Of a DNA stretch of 64,000 nucleotides, positions 15,778 through 24,153 are shown one piece after another. Location: NCBI RefSeq assembly GCF_014645835.1, contig NZ_BMMM01000013.1, forward strand, positions 150,053-214,052. The letters run 5' to 3'. Positions within the stretch are counted from its first letter, which is position 1; each line of letters begins with the position of its first letter. The stretch comes from Streptomyces albiflavescens (GTDB lineage: Bacteria > Actinomycetota > Actinomycetes > Streptomycetales > Streptomycetaceae). The notes under the pieces were generated by a model, which was not told the DNA's origin, did not search any database, and saw only the letters and a program-made list of their open reading frames with translations. A program made the translations under genes and the position numbers.

Positions 15778-16944
15778 ATGAGCACCCTCGACGTCCTGTC
15801 CGAGGACGAGCAGTTCATCGTCAGTACGGTGCACGACTTCGTCGACAGGGACGTCAAGCCCGTCGTCCAGGAACTGGAGCACGCGAACACCTACCCCGAG
15901 GCCCTGATCGAGCACATGAAGCAGCTCGGCGTCTTCGGCCTCGCCATCCCCGAGGAGTACGGCGGCACCCCCGTCTCCGTTCCCTGCTATGTGCTGGTCA
16001 CCGAGGAGCTGGCCCGCGGGTGGATGAGCCTGGCCGGGGCCATGGGCGGGCACAACGTGGTCGCCAAGTTGCTGCTGCACTTCGGTACCGAGGAGCAGAA
16101 GCGGCGCTATCTGCCGCGAATGGCCACCGGCGAGGTCCGCGCGACGATGGCACTGACCGAACCGGGCGGCGGCTCCGACCTGCAGGCGATGCACACGGTC
16201 GCCCGCCAGGACGCGGACGGTTATGTGGTCAACGGGACGAAGACGTGGATCACCAACTCCCGCCGTTCGCAACTGATCGCCCTGCTGTGCAAGACGGACA
16301 CCGAGGCGAGCCCCGCGCACCAGGGCATCTCCATCCTCTTGGTCGAGCACGGCCCGGGGCTCACGGTCTCGCGTGACCTGCCCAAGCTCGGCTACAAGGG
16401 CGTGGAGAGCTGCGAGTTGTCCTTCGAGGACTACCGGGCGCCGGCGGACGCGGTGCTCGGCGGTGTCGAGGGCAAGGGGTTCGCACAGATGATGAGGGGC
16501 CTGGAGACCGGACGGCTCCAGGTCGCCGCCCGAGCCCTGGGCGTCGGCCGGGCCGCGTTCGAGGACGCCCTCGCCTACGCCCAGGAGCGCGAGTCGTTCG
16601 GCAAGCCGATCTGGCGGCACCAGTCCATCGGCAACTACCTCGCGGAGATGGCCACTTCACTCACCGCCGCCCGCCAGCTGACGCTCTACGCGGCCCGAGA
16701 GGCAGAGGCTGGGCGCCGGGTGGACATGGAGGCGGGTATGGCGAAGCTGTTCGCCTCGGAGACGGCCATGCAGATCGCCCTCAATGCCGTCCGTATTCAT
16801 GGCGGTTACGGCTACTCCACCGAGTTCGACGTCGAACGCTACTTCCGGGACGCCCCGTTGATGATCGTAGGCGAGGGCACCAACGAGATTCAACGCAATG
16901 TGATCGCAAGCCAGCTTGTCAGGCGCGGAGGACTGGACGCGTGA
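15778..16944 (+). CDS. Acyl-CoA dehydrogenase
   Basis: A full-length 388-residue FAD enzyme. Conserved features include PEEYGGTPVS, the flavin-contact stretch MALTEPGGGSDLQAM, TWITNS, a second helical domain with HQSIGNYLAEMAT, and the C-terminal RIHGGYGYSTEFDVER followed by VGEGTNEIQR, where the Glu of EGT is the usual catalytic base. It introduces the alpha-beta double bond into acyl-CoAs and passes electrons to ETF. The ATG at 15778 follows AAGGAG. Its stop overlaps the start of an EtfB-like remnant by four bases, so the native operon is broken and electrons must go to an ETF encoded elsewhere. Confidence 0.92.
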   Translation: MSTLDVLSEDEQFIVSTVHDFVDRDVKPVVQELEHANTYPEALIEHMKQLGVFGLAIPEEYGGTPVSVPCYVLVTEELARGWMSLAGAMGGHNVVAKLLLHFGTEEQKRRYLPRMATGEVRATMALTEPGGGSDLQAMHTVARQDADGYVVNGTKTWITNSRRSQLIALLCKTDTEASPAHQGISILLVEHGPGLTVSRDLPKLGYKGVESCELSFEDYRAPADAVLGGVEGKGFAQMMRGLETGRLQVAARALGVGRAAFEDALAYAQERESFGKPIWRHQSIGNYLAEMATSLTAARQLTLYAAREAEAGRRVDMEAGMAKLFASETAMQIALNAVRIHGGYGYSTEFDVERYFRDAPLMIVGEGTNEIQRNVIASQLVRRGGLDA

Positions 16945-17138
16945 ATATCGGTGTGTGTGTGAAGCACGTGCCCACGAAAGTGACGGTACGCCAGAAGCAG
17001 CCCTCCATCGCCTACCGGTCCCTCGCAGACCGCTCCGACATCGTGGAGCTCTCCCTCGTCTCCCGCGACGGTGCGTACGAACCGTTGGTGCGGGAGTTCC
17101 TGCGCATCGCGGCAGCCGGGCCGCAGCCGGCGCCATGA
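16941..17138 (+). pseudogene. Chimeric remnant: EtfB start joined to LysR C-terminus
   Basis: A GTG overlapping the dehydrogenase stop (GTGA) begins MNIGVCVKHVPTK, the N-terminus of electron-transfer flavoprotein beta subunits. After about 15 residues the sequence switches to IAYRSLADRSDIVELSLVSR and EPLVREFLRIAA, which matches the C-terminal end of LysR-type regulators. The frame stays open to 17138 (65 codons), but neither protein could work. It marks a deletion or recombination junction near 16980. Confidence 0.7.
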
Positions 17139-17309
17139 GGGTCAGCCGGCCGGGGTGAAGGCGAGACCCGGACGAGCGGGAGACGACGGCTTCCTACCTC
17201 TGGTCGCAAGAACCAACTGGCCGGTATACAAGCCACGTCGGGCTTGCGCGGTCGGACCGGACCTGGCTCCGGCCCTGCAAGCCGCCACGGACTCAGGGGG
17301 AGGACCTCG

Positions 17310-18236
17310 ATGAAGCAGCCTACGCATCCGGGCACCACGGCGCCCAGGCGCCGACGAGCGACCTCCATCGGTGCGGCGGTCGGCAGTTGTGCGCTGGTCG
17401 TCGCCTCCGTCGTTTCCGCGGCACCCGCCGCGGCGGACGGCGCAGGCCTCGGCCGCGGTTCGCGTTACGTGTCCCTGGGCGACTCCTACACCTCGGGGCC
17501 GGGGATCCCGCAGCAGGTGGACGCGAACTGCGCCCGCTCCGACCACAATTACCCCTCGCTGGTCGCGGCGGAGCGAAGAGCGACCGCGTTCAAGGACGTG
17601 AGCTGCGGTGGAGCCACCACGGAGCACATGTGGAAGCCGCAGGGCACGAACGGCCCGCAGCTGGACGCCCTGGGGCGTGACACCGACCTGGTGACCGTTC
17701 AGATCGGCGGCAACGACATCGGTTTCAGCTCCATCATCGGCACGTGCGCCCAGCTCTATGCCACGGATCCGACGGGAAACCCCTGCCAACGCCACTACAG
17801 CTCCTCCGGGGTCGACCAGTTGAGCCTCAACATCCTGGAAACGGCGCCGAAGGTCGCCAGTGTGCTCCGGGCCGTGCACGGCAGGGCACCGCACGCGCGC
17901 GTGCTCGTGGTCGGCTACCCGGATCTCCTGCCGGACGACGGCATTGGCTGCGCCCCCGCGGTGCCCTTCGCAGCCCAGGACTTTCCCTACCTGCGCGACA
18001 CAGGCAAGCGCCTCAACCTGATGCTCCGCCTGGTGGCGCAGCTGAACCGGGCCGAGTACGTCGACACGTACGGGCCCACCCGCGGTCACGACATGTGCAA
18101 GGCGCCCGAGGACCGCTGGATCGAGCCCCTGCGGCCAACCTCCCCGGCGGCTCCGGCACACCCGAATGCCAAGGGCGAGGAAGCCATGGCGCGTGCTGTG
18201 CTGCAACGTCTGGGCGGCGGGCGCGGGCACAACTGA
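17310..18236 (+). CDS. Secreted SGNH-family esterase/lipase
   Basis: A 308-residue protein with a basic N-terminus (RRRRATS) and hydrophobic signal ending around VSAAPAAADG, so it is exported. SGNH blocks are clear: YVSLGDSYTSG (nucleophile Ser), the oxyanion Gly in SCGGATTEHMW, QIGGNDIGFS (Asn), and DRWIEPL followed by PAHPNAKGEEAM (His). Several cysteines suggest disulfides. This matches streptomycete extracellular GDSL lipases and phospholipase-like esterases. The ATG at 17310 follows GGGGGAGGA. It is preceded by a decayed region, so it is probably monocistronic. Confidence 0.93.
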   Translation: MKQPTHPGTTAPRRRRATSIGAAVGSCALVVASVVSAAPAAADGAGLGRGSRYVSLGDSYTSGPGIPQQVDANCARSDHNYPSLVAAERRATAFKDVSCGGATTEHMWKPQGTNGPQLDALGRDTDLVTVQIGGNDIGFSSIIGTCAQLYATDPTGNPCQRHYSSSGVDQLSLNILETAPKVASVLRAVHGRAPHARVLVVGYPDLLPDDGIGCAPAVPFAAQDFPYLRDTGKRLNLMLRLVAQLNRAEYVDTYGPTRGHDMCKAPEDRWIEPLRPTSPAAPAHPNAKGEEAMARAVLQRLGGGRGHN

Positions 18237-18302
18237 CAGACGCCGCCATGGTCCTCGTTCCGGATCGGCTGACGTACCGGAGGCGAGGGTCCGCCGGGGG
18301 CC

Positions 18303-18554
18303 ATGGCCGGGCTGACCAGTACTTCAACTGTGAAGAATAAAGAGTCGCAACGTGGACGGCGGCCGGGTCAGCCGGAAACGCGTGCCGTCATCCTTGCCGT
18401 CGCTCGGCGGCACTTCCTCGAGGACGGCCATCACGCTGTGACGTTGCGTTCGATCCGGGGCAGTGGGCTTGCCCAGCGGGCCCAGCAGCCGGCTGCGAAG
18501 GTGGGTCCAAGGGGGGCGGTGCACGGCCTCGCCGGACACGTGATCGACATGTGA
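18303..18554 (+). pseudogene. TetR-family regulator, N-terminal stub
   Basis: The first half reads RGRRPGQPETRAVILAVARR then FLEDGHHAVTLRSI, a normal TetR helix-turn-helix start. After residue 50 the sequence (AQQPAAKVGPRGAVHG) leaves the family and ends at residue 83. The recognition helix is incomplete and the whole ligand domain is missing, so it should not act as a TetR protein. Confidence 0.7.
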
Positions 18555-18642
18555 GTAGGCTCGTCGAAGACGGCCACGACGTGCGCCGCCGCAGCAACCC
18601 GGACCCTCGATGCGGCACACGCGATGCGACGAAGGAGAGCCC

Positions 18643-20532
18643 ATGGGAGCGTACGAGGATGTCTTCCGTGCCAGTGTCGAAACTCCGGAGCGCTTCTGGC
18701 TGACGGCGGCGGAAGCCATCGACTGGGATGTCGCTCCGTCTCGCGCCCTGGATTCCTCGGGTGCGCCGTTCTACCGCTGGTTTCCCGACGGGCGGCTCAA
18801 CGTGTGCTTCAACGCGGTCGACCGGCACATCGAAGCCGGCCGGGGCGAGCAGCCCGCGCTCATCTACGACTCGCCTGTGACCGGCACCCGGCGCACCTAC
18901 ACCTACGCGCAGCTGAGGGACGAGGTGGCGGCCTTCGCCGGAGTGCTCGCGCAGCTTGGTGTGGGGCGCGGTGACCGGGTGGTGATCTACATGCCGATGG
19001 TTCCCGAGGCCGCGGTCGCGATGCTGGCCTGCGCACGGATCGGCGCGGTCCACTCGGTCGTCTTCGGTGGGTTCGCGCCGCACGAACTCGCGATCCGTAT
19101 CGACGACGCCGCCCCGAAGGTGGTCGTCTCCGCCTCCTGCGGCATCGAGGGCAAGCGTGTCATCGCGTACAAGCCGATGCTGGAGCGGGCGATCGAGCTC
19201 GCCGTCCACAAGCCGGAAAAGTGTGTGATCCTGCAACGCCCGCAGGCGGTGGCCGAGTTGGGGCCCGGCGATCTCGACTGGGCCGAGGCGGTCGCTGTGG
19301 CGCCACCGGCCGACTGCGTTCCCGTCCCGGCGAATGATCCGCTGTACATCCTCTACACGTCCGGAACGACCGGGAAACCCAAGGGCGTTGTGCGGGACTG
19401 CGGCGGCTACGCGGTGGCCCTGCACTGGTCGATGGGAGCCGTCTACGACGTGGGCCCGGGCGAGACGATGTTCACCGGTTCCGATGTCGGCTGGGTCGTC
19501 GGGCATTCGTACATCGTCTACGGGCCGCTGCTGGTCGGCGCGACGACGGTCCTGTACGAGGGCAAGCCGGTCGGCACCCCGGACGCGGGCCAGTTCTGGC
19601 GCGTCGCCGACGAGTACCAGGTCAAGACCATTTTCACGGCACCCACGGCCTTCCGCGCCATCCGCAAAGAAGACCCGAAGGGGTCGCTCACCGCGGACTA
19701 CGACCTCTCCCGGCTGCGCTACCTCTTCCTCGCCGGTGAGCGCCTCGACCCCGAGACGTATCACTGGGCGAGCGCGCTCCTGAACATCCCGGTGATCGAC
19801 CACTGGTGGCAGACCGAGACCGGCTGGCCCATCGTCGCCAACCCGGTCGGTATCGAAGCCGCTCCCGTCAAACCCGGCTCCCCGACCCGTCCGCTGCCCG
19901 GCTGGGACGTCCGCGTCCTTGACCCCTCGGGCGAGCCGGTGCCCGCGGGCGTCGACGGCGCCATCGTCGTGAAGCTCCCCCTGCCGCCCGGTTCGCTCCC
20001 CACGCTCTGGAACGACGACGACCGCTACGTCGCCTCCTATCTCTCCGCCTACGACGGCTACTACCTCACCGGCGACGGCGGCCATATCGACGAAGAGGGC
20101 TACGTCTTCGTCATGGGCCGCACCGACGACGTCATCAACGTCGCCGGACACCGCCTGTCCACCGGCAGCATGGAAGAGGCCCTGGCCGCCCATCCCGACG
20201 TCGCCGAATGCGCCGTCATCGGCGTGGCGGACGCGCTGAAGGGACAGGTGCCGCGGGGCTTCGTCGTCCTGAAGGCGGGCACCGGCCGCGAACCGCACGA
20301 GGTCGAGGCCGAACTCGTCCAACTCGTACGTGAGCGCATCGGCGCTGTCGCCTCACTGAAGGACGTCGCGGTCGTGGCCGCCCTGCCCAAGACACGCTCG
20401 GGAAAGATCCTGCGCAAGACGATGCGCGGCATCGCCGACGGCCACGACGAACCCATCCCCTCCACAGTGGACGACCCCAGCGTCATCGAGACCCTGCGCC
20501 CCGTTCTCCGCCGCGCGGGCCACACCCGTTGA
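18643..20532 (+). CDS. prpE: Propionyl-CoA synthetase
   Basis: A 629-residue acetyl/propionyl-CoA synthetase-type AMP-forming ligase, the length usual for PrpE. The P-loop YTSGTTGKPKGVVRD begins near residue 236. Further motifs are WWQTETGWPI, the hinge region YYLTGDGGHIDEEGYVFVMGRTDD, NVAGHRLSTGSMEEAL, and the acetylatable C-terminal lysine in TRSGKILRK (Lys588). It activates propionate (or another short acid) with ATP and CoA. The ATG at 18643 follows GAAGGAG. No prpB/C/D genes adjoin. Acetate or an unusual short acid remains a possible substrate. Confidence 0.88.
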   Translation: MGAYEDVFRASVETPERFWLTAAEAIDWDVAPSRALDSSGAPFYRWFPDGRLNVCFNAVDRHIEAGRGEQPALIYDSPVTGTRRTYTYAQLRDEVAAFAGVLAQLGVGRGDRVVIYMPMVPEAAVAMLACARIGAVHSVVFGGFAPHELAIRIDDAAPKVVVSASCGIEGKRVIAYKPMLERAIELAVHKPEKCVILQRPQAVAELGPGDLDWAEAVAVAPPADCVPVPANDPLYILYTSGTTGKPKGVVRDCGGYAVALHWSMGAVYDVGPGETMFTGSDVGWVVGHSYIVYGPLLVGATTVLYEGKPVGTPDAGQFWRVADEYQVKTIFTAPTAFRAIRKEDPKGSLTADYDLSRLRYLFLAGERLDPETYHWASALLNIPVIDHWWQTETGWPIVANPVGIEAAPVKPGSPTRPLPGWDVRVLDPSGEPVPAGVDGAIVVKLPLPPGSLPTLWNDDDRYVASYLSAYDGYYLTGDGGHIDEEGYVFVMGRTDDVINVAGHRLSTGSMEEALAAHPDVAECAVIGVADALKGQVPRGFVVLKAGTGREPHEVEAELVQLVRERIGAVASLKDVAVVAALPKTRSGKILRKTMRGIADGHDEPIPSTVDDPSVIETLRPVLRRAGHTR

Positions 20533-20652
20533 AGGCAGCCTGAGCCGTTACGGGGAGGGCGGCCTCGCCAGGACGTCCGGCTGTGTCGAGCTGCGGCGTG
20601 TCATGTGCGGCTCGCGCGGCAACCTCGCCTGTGACATCAGTCGATTCTTAGA

Positions 20653-20712
20653 GCAACCAATGGTTGCGCATGCTGGGGGAGTGCCCTAAAGTCATGTGCA
20701 ACCAAAGGTTGC
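20653..20712 (+). promoter_or_regulatory. Promoter with paired palindromic operators for SRPBCC-ArsR operon
   Basis: Two near-identical palindromes flank a promoter: GCAACCA-A-TGGTTGC at 20653-20667 and GCAACC-AAA-GGTTGC at 20698-20712, with centres 45 bases apart. Between them TTGCGC (20664-20669) and TAAAGT (20687-20692) fit -35 and -10 boxes with a 17-base spacer. One operator overlaps the -35 and the other the expected start site, an ideal repression layout. The ArsR protein encoded two genes downstream is the probable binder. Confidence 0.75.
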
Positions 20713-20731
20713 GAGAGGATGGAGGGGCGGG

Positions 20732-21196
20732 ATGGAGTACGGCAGCATCGAGCGGGAGATCCACGTCGAAGCCGCGCCCGAGGTGGTCTACGAGGTCATC
20801 AGCACGCCCGAGCACCTGCGGGAGTGGTGGCCGGACGAGGCGGAACTGCAGCCGGTGCCCGGCGGCACCGGAGTCATCTCGTTCGGCGACAAGTCGACGC
20901 GGGAAGCGAAGGTCGTACCCCTCACGGTGGTGGAGGCCGACCCGCCCCGGAGGTTCTCCTTCCGGTGGGTGTACGACGAGGGTGAGGCCGCGACGCCGGC
21001 CAACTCGCTCCTGGTGACCTTCGAGCTGGTCCCCTCGGGTGCGGGCACGCTGCTGCGGTTCACCGAGTCGGGGTTCCGGGAGAAGGGCTGGGAGGCGGCC
21101 GTGCTCGAGGAGCAGTACCGCGACCACGTCACCGGCTGGGACTACTTCCTGCCCCGCCTCGTCACGTATGTCGCTCGGCTGGTGTCGACGCGATGA
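20732..21196 (+). CDS. SRPBCC (AHSA1-like) domain protein
   Basis: A 154-residue START-like/AHSA1 protein: IEREIHVEAAPEVVYEVIST, the conserved WWPDEAELQPVPGG turn, VVEADPPRRFSFRW and the long C-terminal helix (VLEEQYRDHVTGWDYFLPRL). These helix-grip proteins bind hydrophobic ligands, and many are encoded with ArsR regulators. GGAGGGG precedes the ATG. Its stop overlaps the ArsR start (ATGA), so the two are coupled. It is the first gene after the operator-flanked promoter. Confidence 0.9.
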   Translation: MEYGSIEREIHVEAAPEVVYEVISTPEHLREWWPDEAELQPVPGGTGVISFGDKSTREAKVVPLTVVEADPPRRFSFRWVYDEGEAATPANSLLVTFELVPSGAGTLLRFTESGFREKGWEAAVLEEQYRDHVTGWDYFLPRLVTYVARLVSTR

Positions 21197-21531
21197 ACGT
21201 CACCGTCGACGACGAGCTCTGGTCGGCGGTGGGGGACCCCATCCGGCGGCGGATGCTCGACCTGCTGTTGACCGGTGGCGCCGGGACCGCGACCACGCTG
21301 AGTGAGCAGCTGCCGGTCACGCGGCAGGCGGTCGCCAAACACCTTGGCGTGCTCGACCGGGTCGGGCTCGTCCACGTCACGCCGTCCGGACGCGAGCGCC
21401 TCTACCAGGTGGACGAGGCCCAACTCGCCCGCGCGGTCGCGCAGCTGTCGTCGGTCGGAGCCACCTGGGACGCCCGGCTGCGTCGCATCAAGCAGATCGC
21501 CGAGGCAATCCAGCGCAGCCAGGAGGGCTGA
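21193..21531 (+). CDS. ArsR-family transcriptional regulator
   Basis: A 112-residue winged helix-turn-helix protein: DDELWSAVGDPIRRRMLDLL, recognition region QLPVTRQAVAKHLGVLDRVG, and wing VTPSGRERLYQVD. It has no cysteine pair for metal sensing, so it belongs to the non-metal ArsR group commonly paired with AHSA1/SRPBCC proteins. It is translationally coupled to the upstream SRPBCC gene and followed by a second SRPBCC gene. It probably represses this operon through the GCAACC/GGTTGC palindromes. Confidence 0.9.
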   Translation: MNVTVDDELWSAVGDPIRRRMLDLLLTGGAGTATTLSEQLPVTRQAVAKHLGVLDRVGLVHVTPSGRERLYQVDEAQLARAVAQLSSVGATWDARLRRIKQIAEAIQRSQEG

Positions 21532-21620
21532 CCCCCTTACGGACGAACGTCGCCACATCCGAGGCGGCGCTGATGCACCGCGCCCGCATGCGGGCGCCTG
21601 CACGAGAAAGAGGTATCGAG

Positions 21621-22061
21621 ATGGTGGACATCCTGCACAGGATCGGAGTCACGTCGTCCCCCGACGCTGTCTACGCGGCCTTGACCACGGTCGATGGGCT
21701 GGCGAACTGGTGGACGGAGGACACGGACGGTGACGGCAATGTCGGGGGAGTGCTCCGGCTCTGCTTCGAGCCCGGCGGGTTCGACATGAAGGTCCTGGAG
21801 GCTCAGCCGGCCGAGCGCGTGGTCTGGGAGGTCGTCGACGGCCCCGAGGAGTGGATCGGCACGCAGGTTCGCTTCGAGCTCAAGCAGGAGGACGGCTTCA
21901 CGATCGTGTTGTTCCGGCACGAAGGCTGGAAGGAGCCCGTGGAGTTCATGTACCACTGCAGCACCAAGTGGGCGACCTTCCTGTTGAGCCTCAAGAAGCT
22001 GGTCGAAACGGGCAAGGGCGAGCCCGCGCCGCACGACGTCAAGATCAGCAACTGGCACTAG
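21621..22061 (+). CDS. SRPBCC (AHSA1-like) domain protein, second in operon
   Basis: A 146-residue helix-grip protein: ILHRIGVTSSPDAVYAALTT, GLANWWTEDTDGDGNVGG, ERVVWEVVDGPEEWIGT and the C-terminal helix STKWATFLLSLKKLVETGKG. It shares the fold with the protein two genes upstream but little sequence. AAAGAGG precedes the ATG at 21621. The 89-base gap after the ArsR gene suggests the same transcript. Its ligand is unknown. Confidence 0.88.
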   Translation: MVDILHRIGVTSSPDAVYAALTTVDGLANWWTEDTDGDGNVGGVLRLCFEPGGFDMKVLEAQPAERVVWEVVDGPEEWIGTQVRFELKQEDGFTIVLFRHEGWKEPVEFMYHCSTKWATFLLSLKKLVETGKGEPAPHDVKISNWH

Positions 22062-22160
22062 ACGCCGATCCTCAGCGAGCAGGCGCTGGCCGAGTCGGTC
22101 GCCAACCCCGCGCTGAAGCCGTTGAAGTGTCACGCGCCTGAGGCTCGTTGACGGCTTACT

Positions 22161-22208
22161 GCGACGGTGCGGCGGTGCGGCGATGCGGCGGTGCGGCGGT
22201 GCGGCGGG
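22161..22208. repeat. 8-bp tandem repeat (GCGGCGGT), six copies
   Basis: Six imperfect octamers run from 22161 to 22208: GCGACGGT, GCGGCGGT, GCGGCGAT, GCGGCGGT twice, and GCGGCGGG. The tract lies between the SRPBCC gene and the lipoprotein gene, about 170 bases ahead of the latter's start. Confidence 0.85.
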
Positions 22209-22327
22209 TGCAGGCCAGTCGTACGTCTGGGTGAGCTGGTTGACCAGCGCTCCGCGCGAGGCGGAAGTGCCGTCATGGGCACCTGCTCCTGCCAGGAGTT
22301 TCCGGGTGAGTACGCGGGGTCTGGCTC

Positions 22328-22343
22328 TGAGTAGCGGTACTCA
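22328..22343. promoter_or_regulatory. Inverted repeat upstream of lipoprotein gene
   Basis: TGAGTA-GCGG-TACTCA, two 6-base arms with a four-base spacer, centred about 42 bases before the ATG at 22378. It is a plausible operator or sigma-factor-linked element. No binding protein can be named. Confidence 0.4.
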
Positions 22344-22377
22344 TGCCCGGTCCGCTGCTCACGCCCACACTGCGAAC

Positions 22378-23082
22378 ATGAGCCGACTTTCCAGGGAAAC
22401 CTTTCGAATCGGTCGCATACGGCGACCCTCCCATGTCCGGCGTGGCGCGGCGCTGGCGGCGTTGTGCGCGCTAGCCCTCGCCGCCTGCGGCACAGAACGA
22501 GCGGGCGACAGGAGCCCGAAGGCGGGACTCGACGACCGGGTCGAGGCCGGCTCGCCCGCACCCTCCCCGGCCGATTCCGAGGGCGCCGAGTTCCTCCCGT
22601 TCATGGAACTTCTCGTATCCCTCGCCGAGCCGTGTGTGAAGGACGTCCCGGCCCCGGAGCTGCCGGACGAGCCGGATCCGGCGGAGCCGCCCACCGAACC
22701 CGTGCCCGAGTTGTCCGTCCCCGACGAGCCGCCACCCACAAGTGAACCCCGGGACCCTGAGGCCGCCAAGAAGGAGGTGGAACTGAGCTCCGTGGAGAAG
22801 TGCGAGGCCGGTATCCACGCCCGTCGCATCACGAAGGCCCTCAAGGGCACGCCCGATCCGACGCCGCGGCAGGTCAGGGAGGTCCTGCGCGGCCTCGGCT
22901 ACATCGACGAGCGGATCCACGGCCCGCAACGCTCCGATGAGAGCGTGGAGTTCACCCTCGACCTGCGGGTGATGGGCGGCCAGCTGTGTCTGTCCGGCAG
23001 CGCCAAAGGCACGCGGTCCGTGATCGAGCCGTACGGCGCTTCTCCTGAGGTCGGCTGCCTGGATGTGCAGCGTCACCGCTGA
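22378..23082 (+). CDS. Lipoprotein of unknown function
   Basis: A 234-residue protein. A basic N-terminus (RRPSHVRRG) and hydrophobic stretch AALAALCALALAAC end in a lipobox cysteine near residue 37, predicting a membrane-anchored lipoprotein. A Pro/Glu-rich linker (PDEPDPAEPPTEP) follows, then a C-terminal domain with RQVREVLRGLGYIDERIHGP and CLSGSAKG, containing cysteines that may pair. No known family is recognised beyond streptomycete lipoproteins. There is no clear ribosome site before ATG 22378. Confidence 0.75.
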   Translation: MSRLSRETFRIGRIRRPSHVRRGAALAALCALALAACGTERAGDRSPKAGLDDRVEAGSPAPSPADSEGAEFLPFMELLVSLAEPCVKDVPAPELPDEPDPAEPPTEPVPELSVPDEPPPTSEPRDPEAAKKEVELSSVEKCEAGIHARRITKALKGTPDPTPRQVREVLRGLGYIDERIHGPQRSDESVEFTLDLRVMGGQLCLSGSAKGTRSVIEPYGASPEVGCLDVQRHR

Positions 23083-23208
23083 ACAGAGGCAGACAGGCCG
23101 AGCCGTCCCTGACACGGCCGTCACCCTCTTCGAGCGGACCACGACGATCAGCCGGGTGTCAGCGTCAATGACCAACCGCCGTCAAGGAGCCCACCGGGCG
23201 AGTCGCCG

Positions 23209-24153
23209 TCATTGGAAGCCCTGCAAGCGATGGGGGTCGCACTCGAGCATGGCGCGGTCCCACCGTCCGCGTTCGGCTGCCGCCTCGTAGGTGGTCTGAA
23301 GGAACGCGATGAGCGTGGCATCCGGGTCACCGGCGGTGCGAACGACCTCGTACGGCAGGAGGAACTGGCCGTTTTCCCTGCTGTAGAAGGCATCAGCCGG
23401 AGTGACAGGGTATTCGGCGAAGCCATCGGGCTCCGGGTAGGCATAGGCGTAGAAGGCTCCTTCCTCGCCGCCGCCGGGCCAGAAGCCGCAACTGCTCAGC
23501 TCGCGGGAATAGCCTTCCACCATCACCCAGTCACCGCAGTTGGGTGCGCCGCCAGGATGCTGTGGGGCGGGGCGGCCGGAGAACCTCGTGCATGCCAGGT
23601 CCATGGCTCCCCAGAAGTAGTGCACCGGGCTTACCTTGCCGGTGAAGCGTGAGCGGAAAACGCTCATGACGCGATGGGCTTGCAGCAGTTGATGCCAGAA
23701 GAGGCGGGCCGCGGTGGCGTCGTAGGAGGCGTGGCGCTGATCCTCGGCGAACGGGATCGCCGGTTCCACTTCGTTCGGGTGGGCCTGGATCCGCGCCTCG
23801 ATTCCCACCTCGTCCAGGGCGCGCATCGTCTCGACGTAGAACTGGGCCACTGGCTTGGGCTCCAGGGCCACTCTGCGGACGGCACCGTCGCTGGTACGGA
23901 TGCACAGCTGGTGGTCGACGAAGTCGAACTCGATATCGAAGGTTCCGGACCCGTACGGGATGGCGGAAGTGGTCAGCCCGCGTGGACTGACGTACAGCGT
24001 GACCTGCCACCAGTGGTTTATCAGCGGTGCGTGCGCCAGGCGCACTTTGCCGACGATCTGGGTCCACATGTGCAGGGTGTCTCTTGTGTCGGCCCAGTCG
24101 GCCACCCGTAGCTGTGGCCAGGCTTCGTGCCTGTGCGTTGTCTGCTGTGTCAC
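23209..24153 (-). CDS. DUF5996 family protein
   Basis: A 314-residue soluble protein. The N-terminal block WPQLRVADWADTRDTLHMW, then VRLAHAPLINHWWQVTLYVS and GLTTSAIPYG, plus the central VHYFWGAMDLACTRFSGRPAP and C-terminal REWDRAMLE-like helix, match the DUF5996 family. Its biochemical role is unknown. Many conserved His/Trp/Asp residues suggest an enzyme or ligand-binding protein. The GTG at 24153 follows GGAAGG; upstream in-frame codons lack support. It is convergent with the lipoprotein gene. Confidence 0.8.
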   Translation of the reverse strand: MTQQTTHRHEAWPQLRVADWADTRDTLHMWTQIVGKVRLAHAPLINHWWQVTLYVSPRGLTTSAIPYGSGTFDIEFDFVDHQLCIRTSDGAVRRVALEPKPVAQFYVETMRALDEVGIEARIQAHPNEVEPAIPFAEDQRHASYDATAARLFWHQLLQAHRVMSVFRSRFTGKVSPVHYFWGAMDLACTRFSGRPAPQHPGGAPNCGDWVMVEGYSRELSSCGFWPGGGEEGAFYAYAYPEPDGFAEYPVTPADAFYSRENGQFLLPYEVVRTAGDPDATLIAFLQTTYEAAAERGRWDRAMLECDPHRLQGFQ

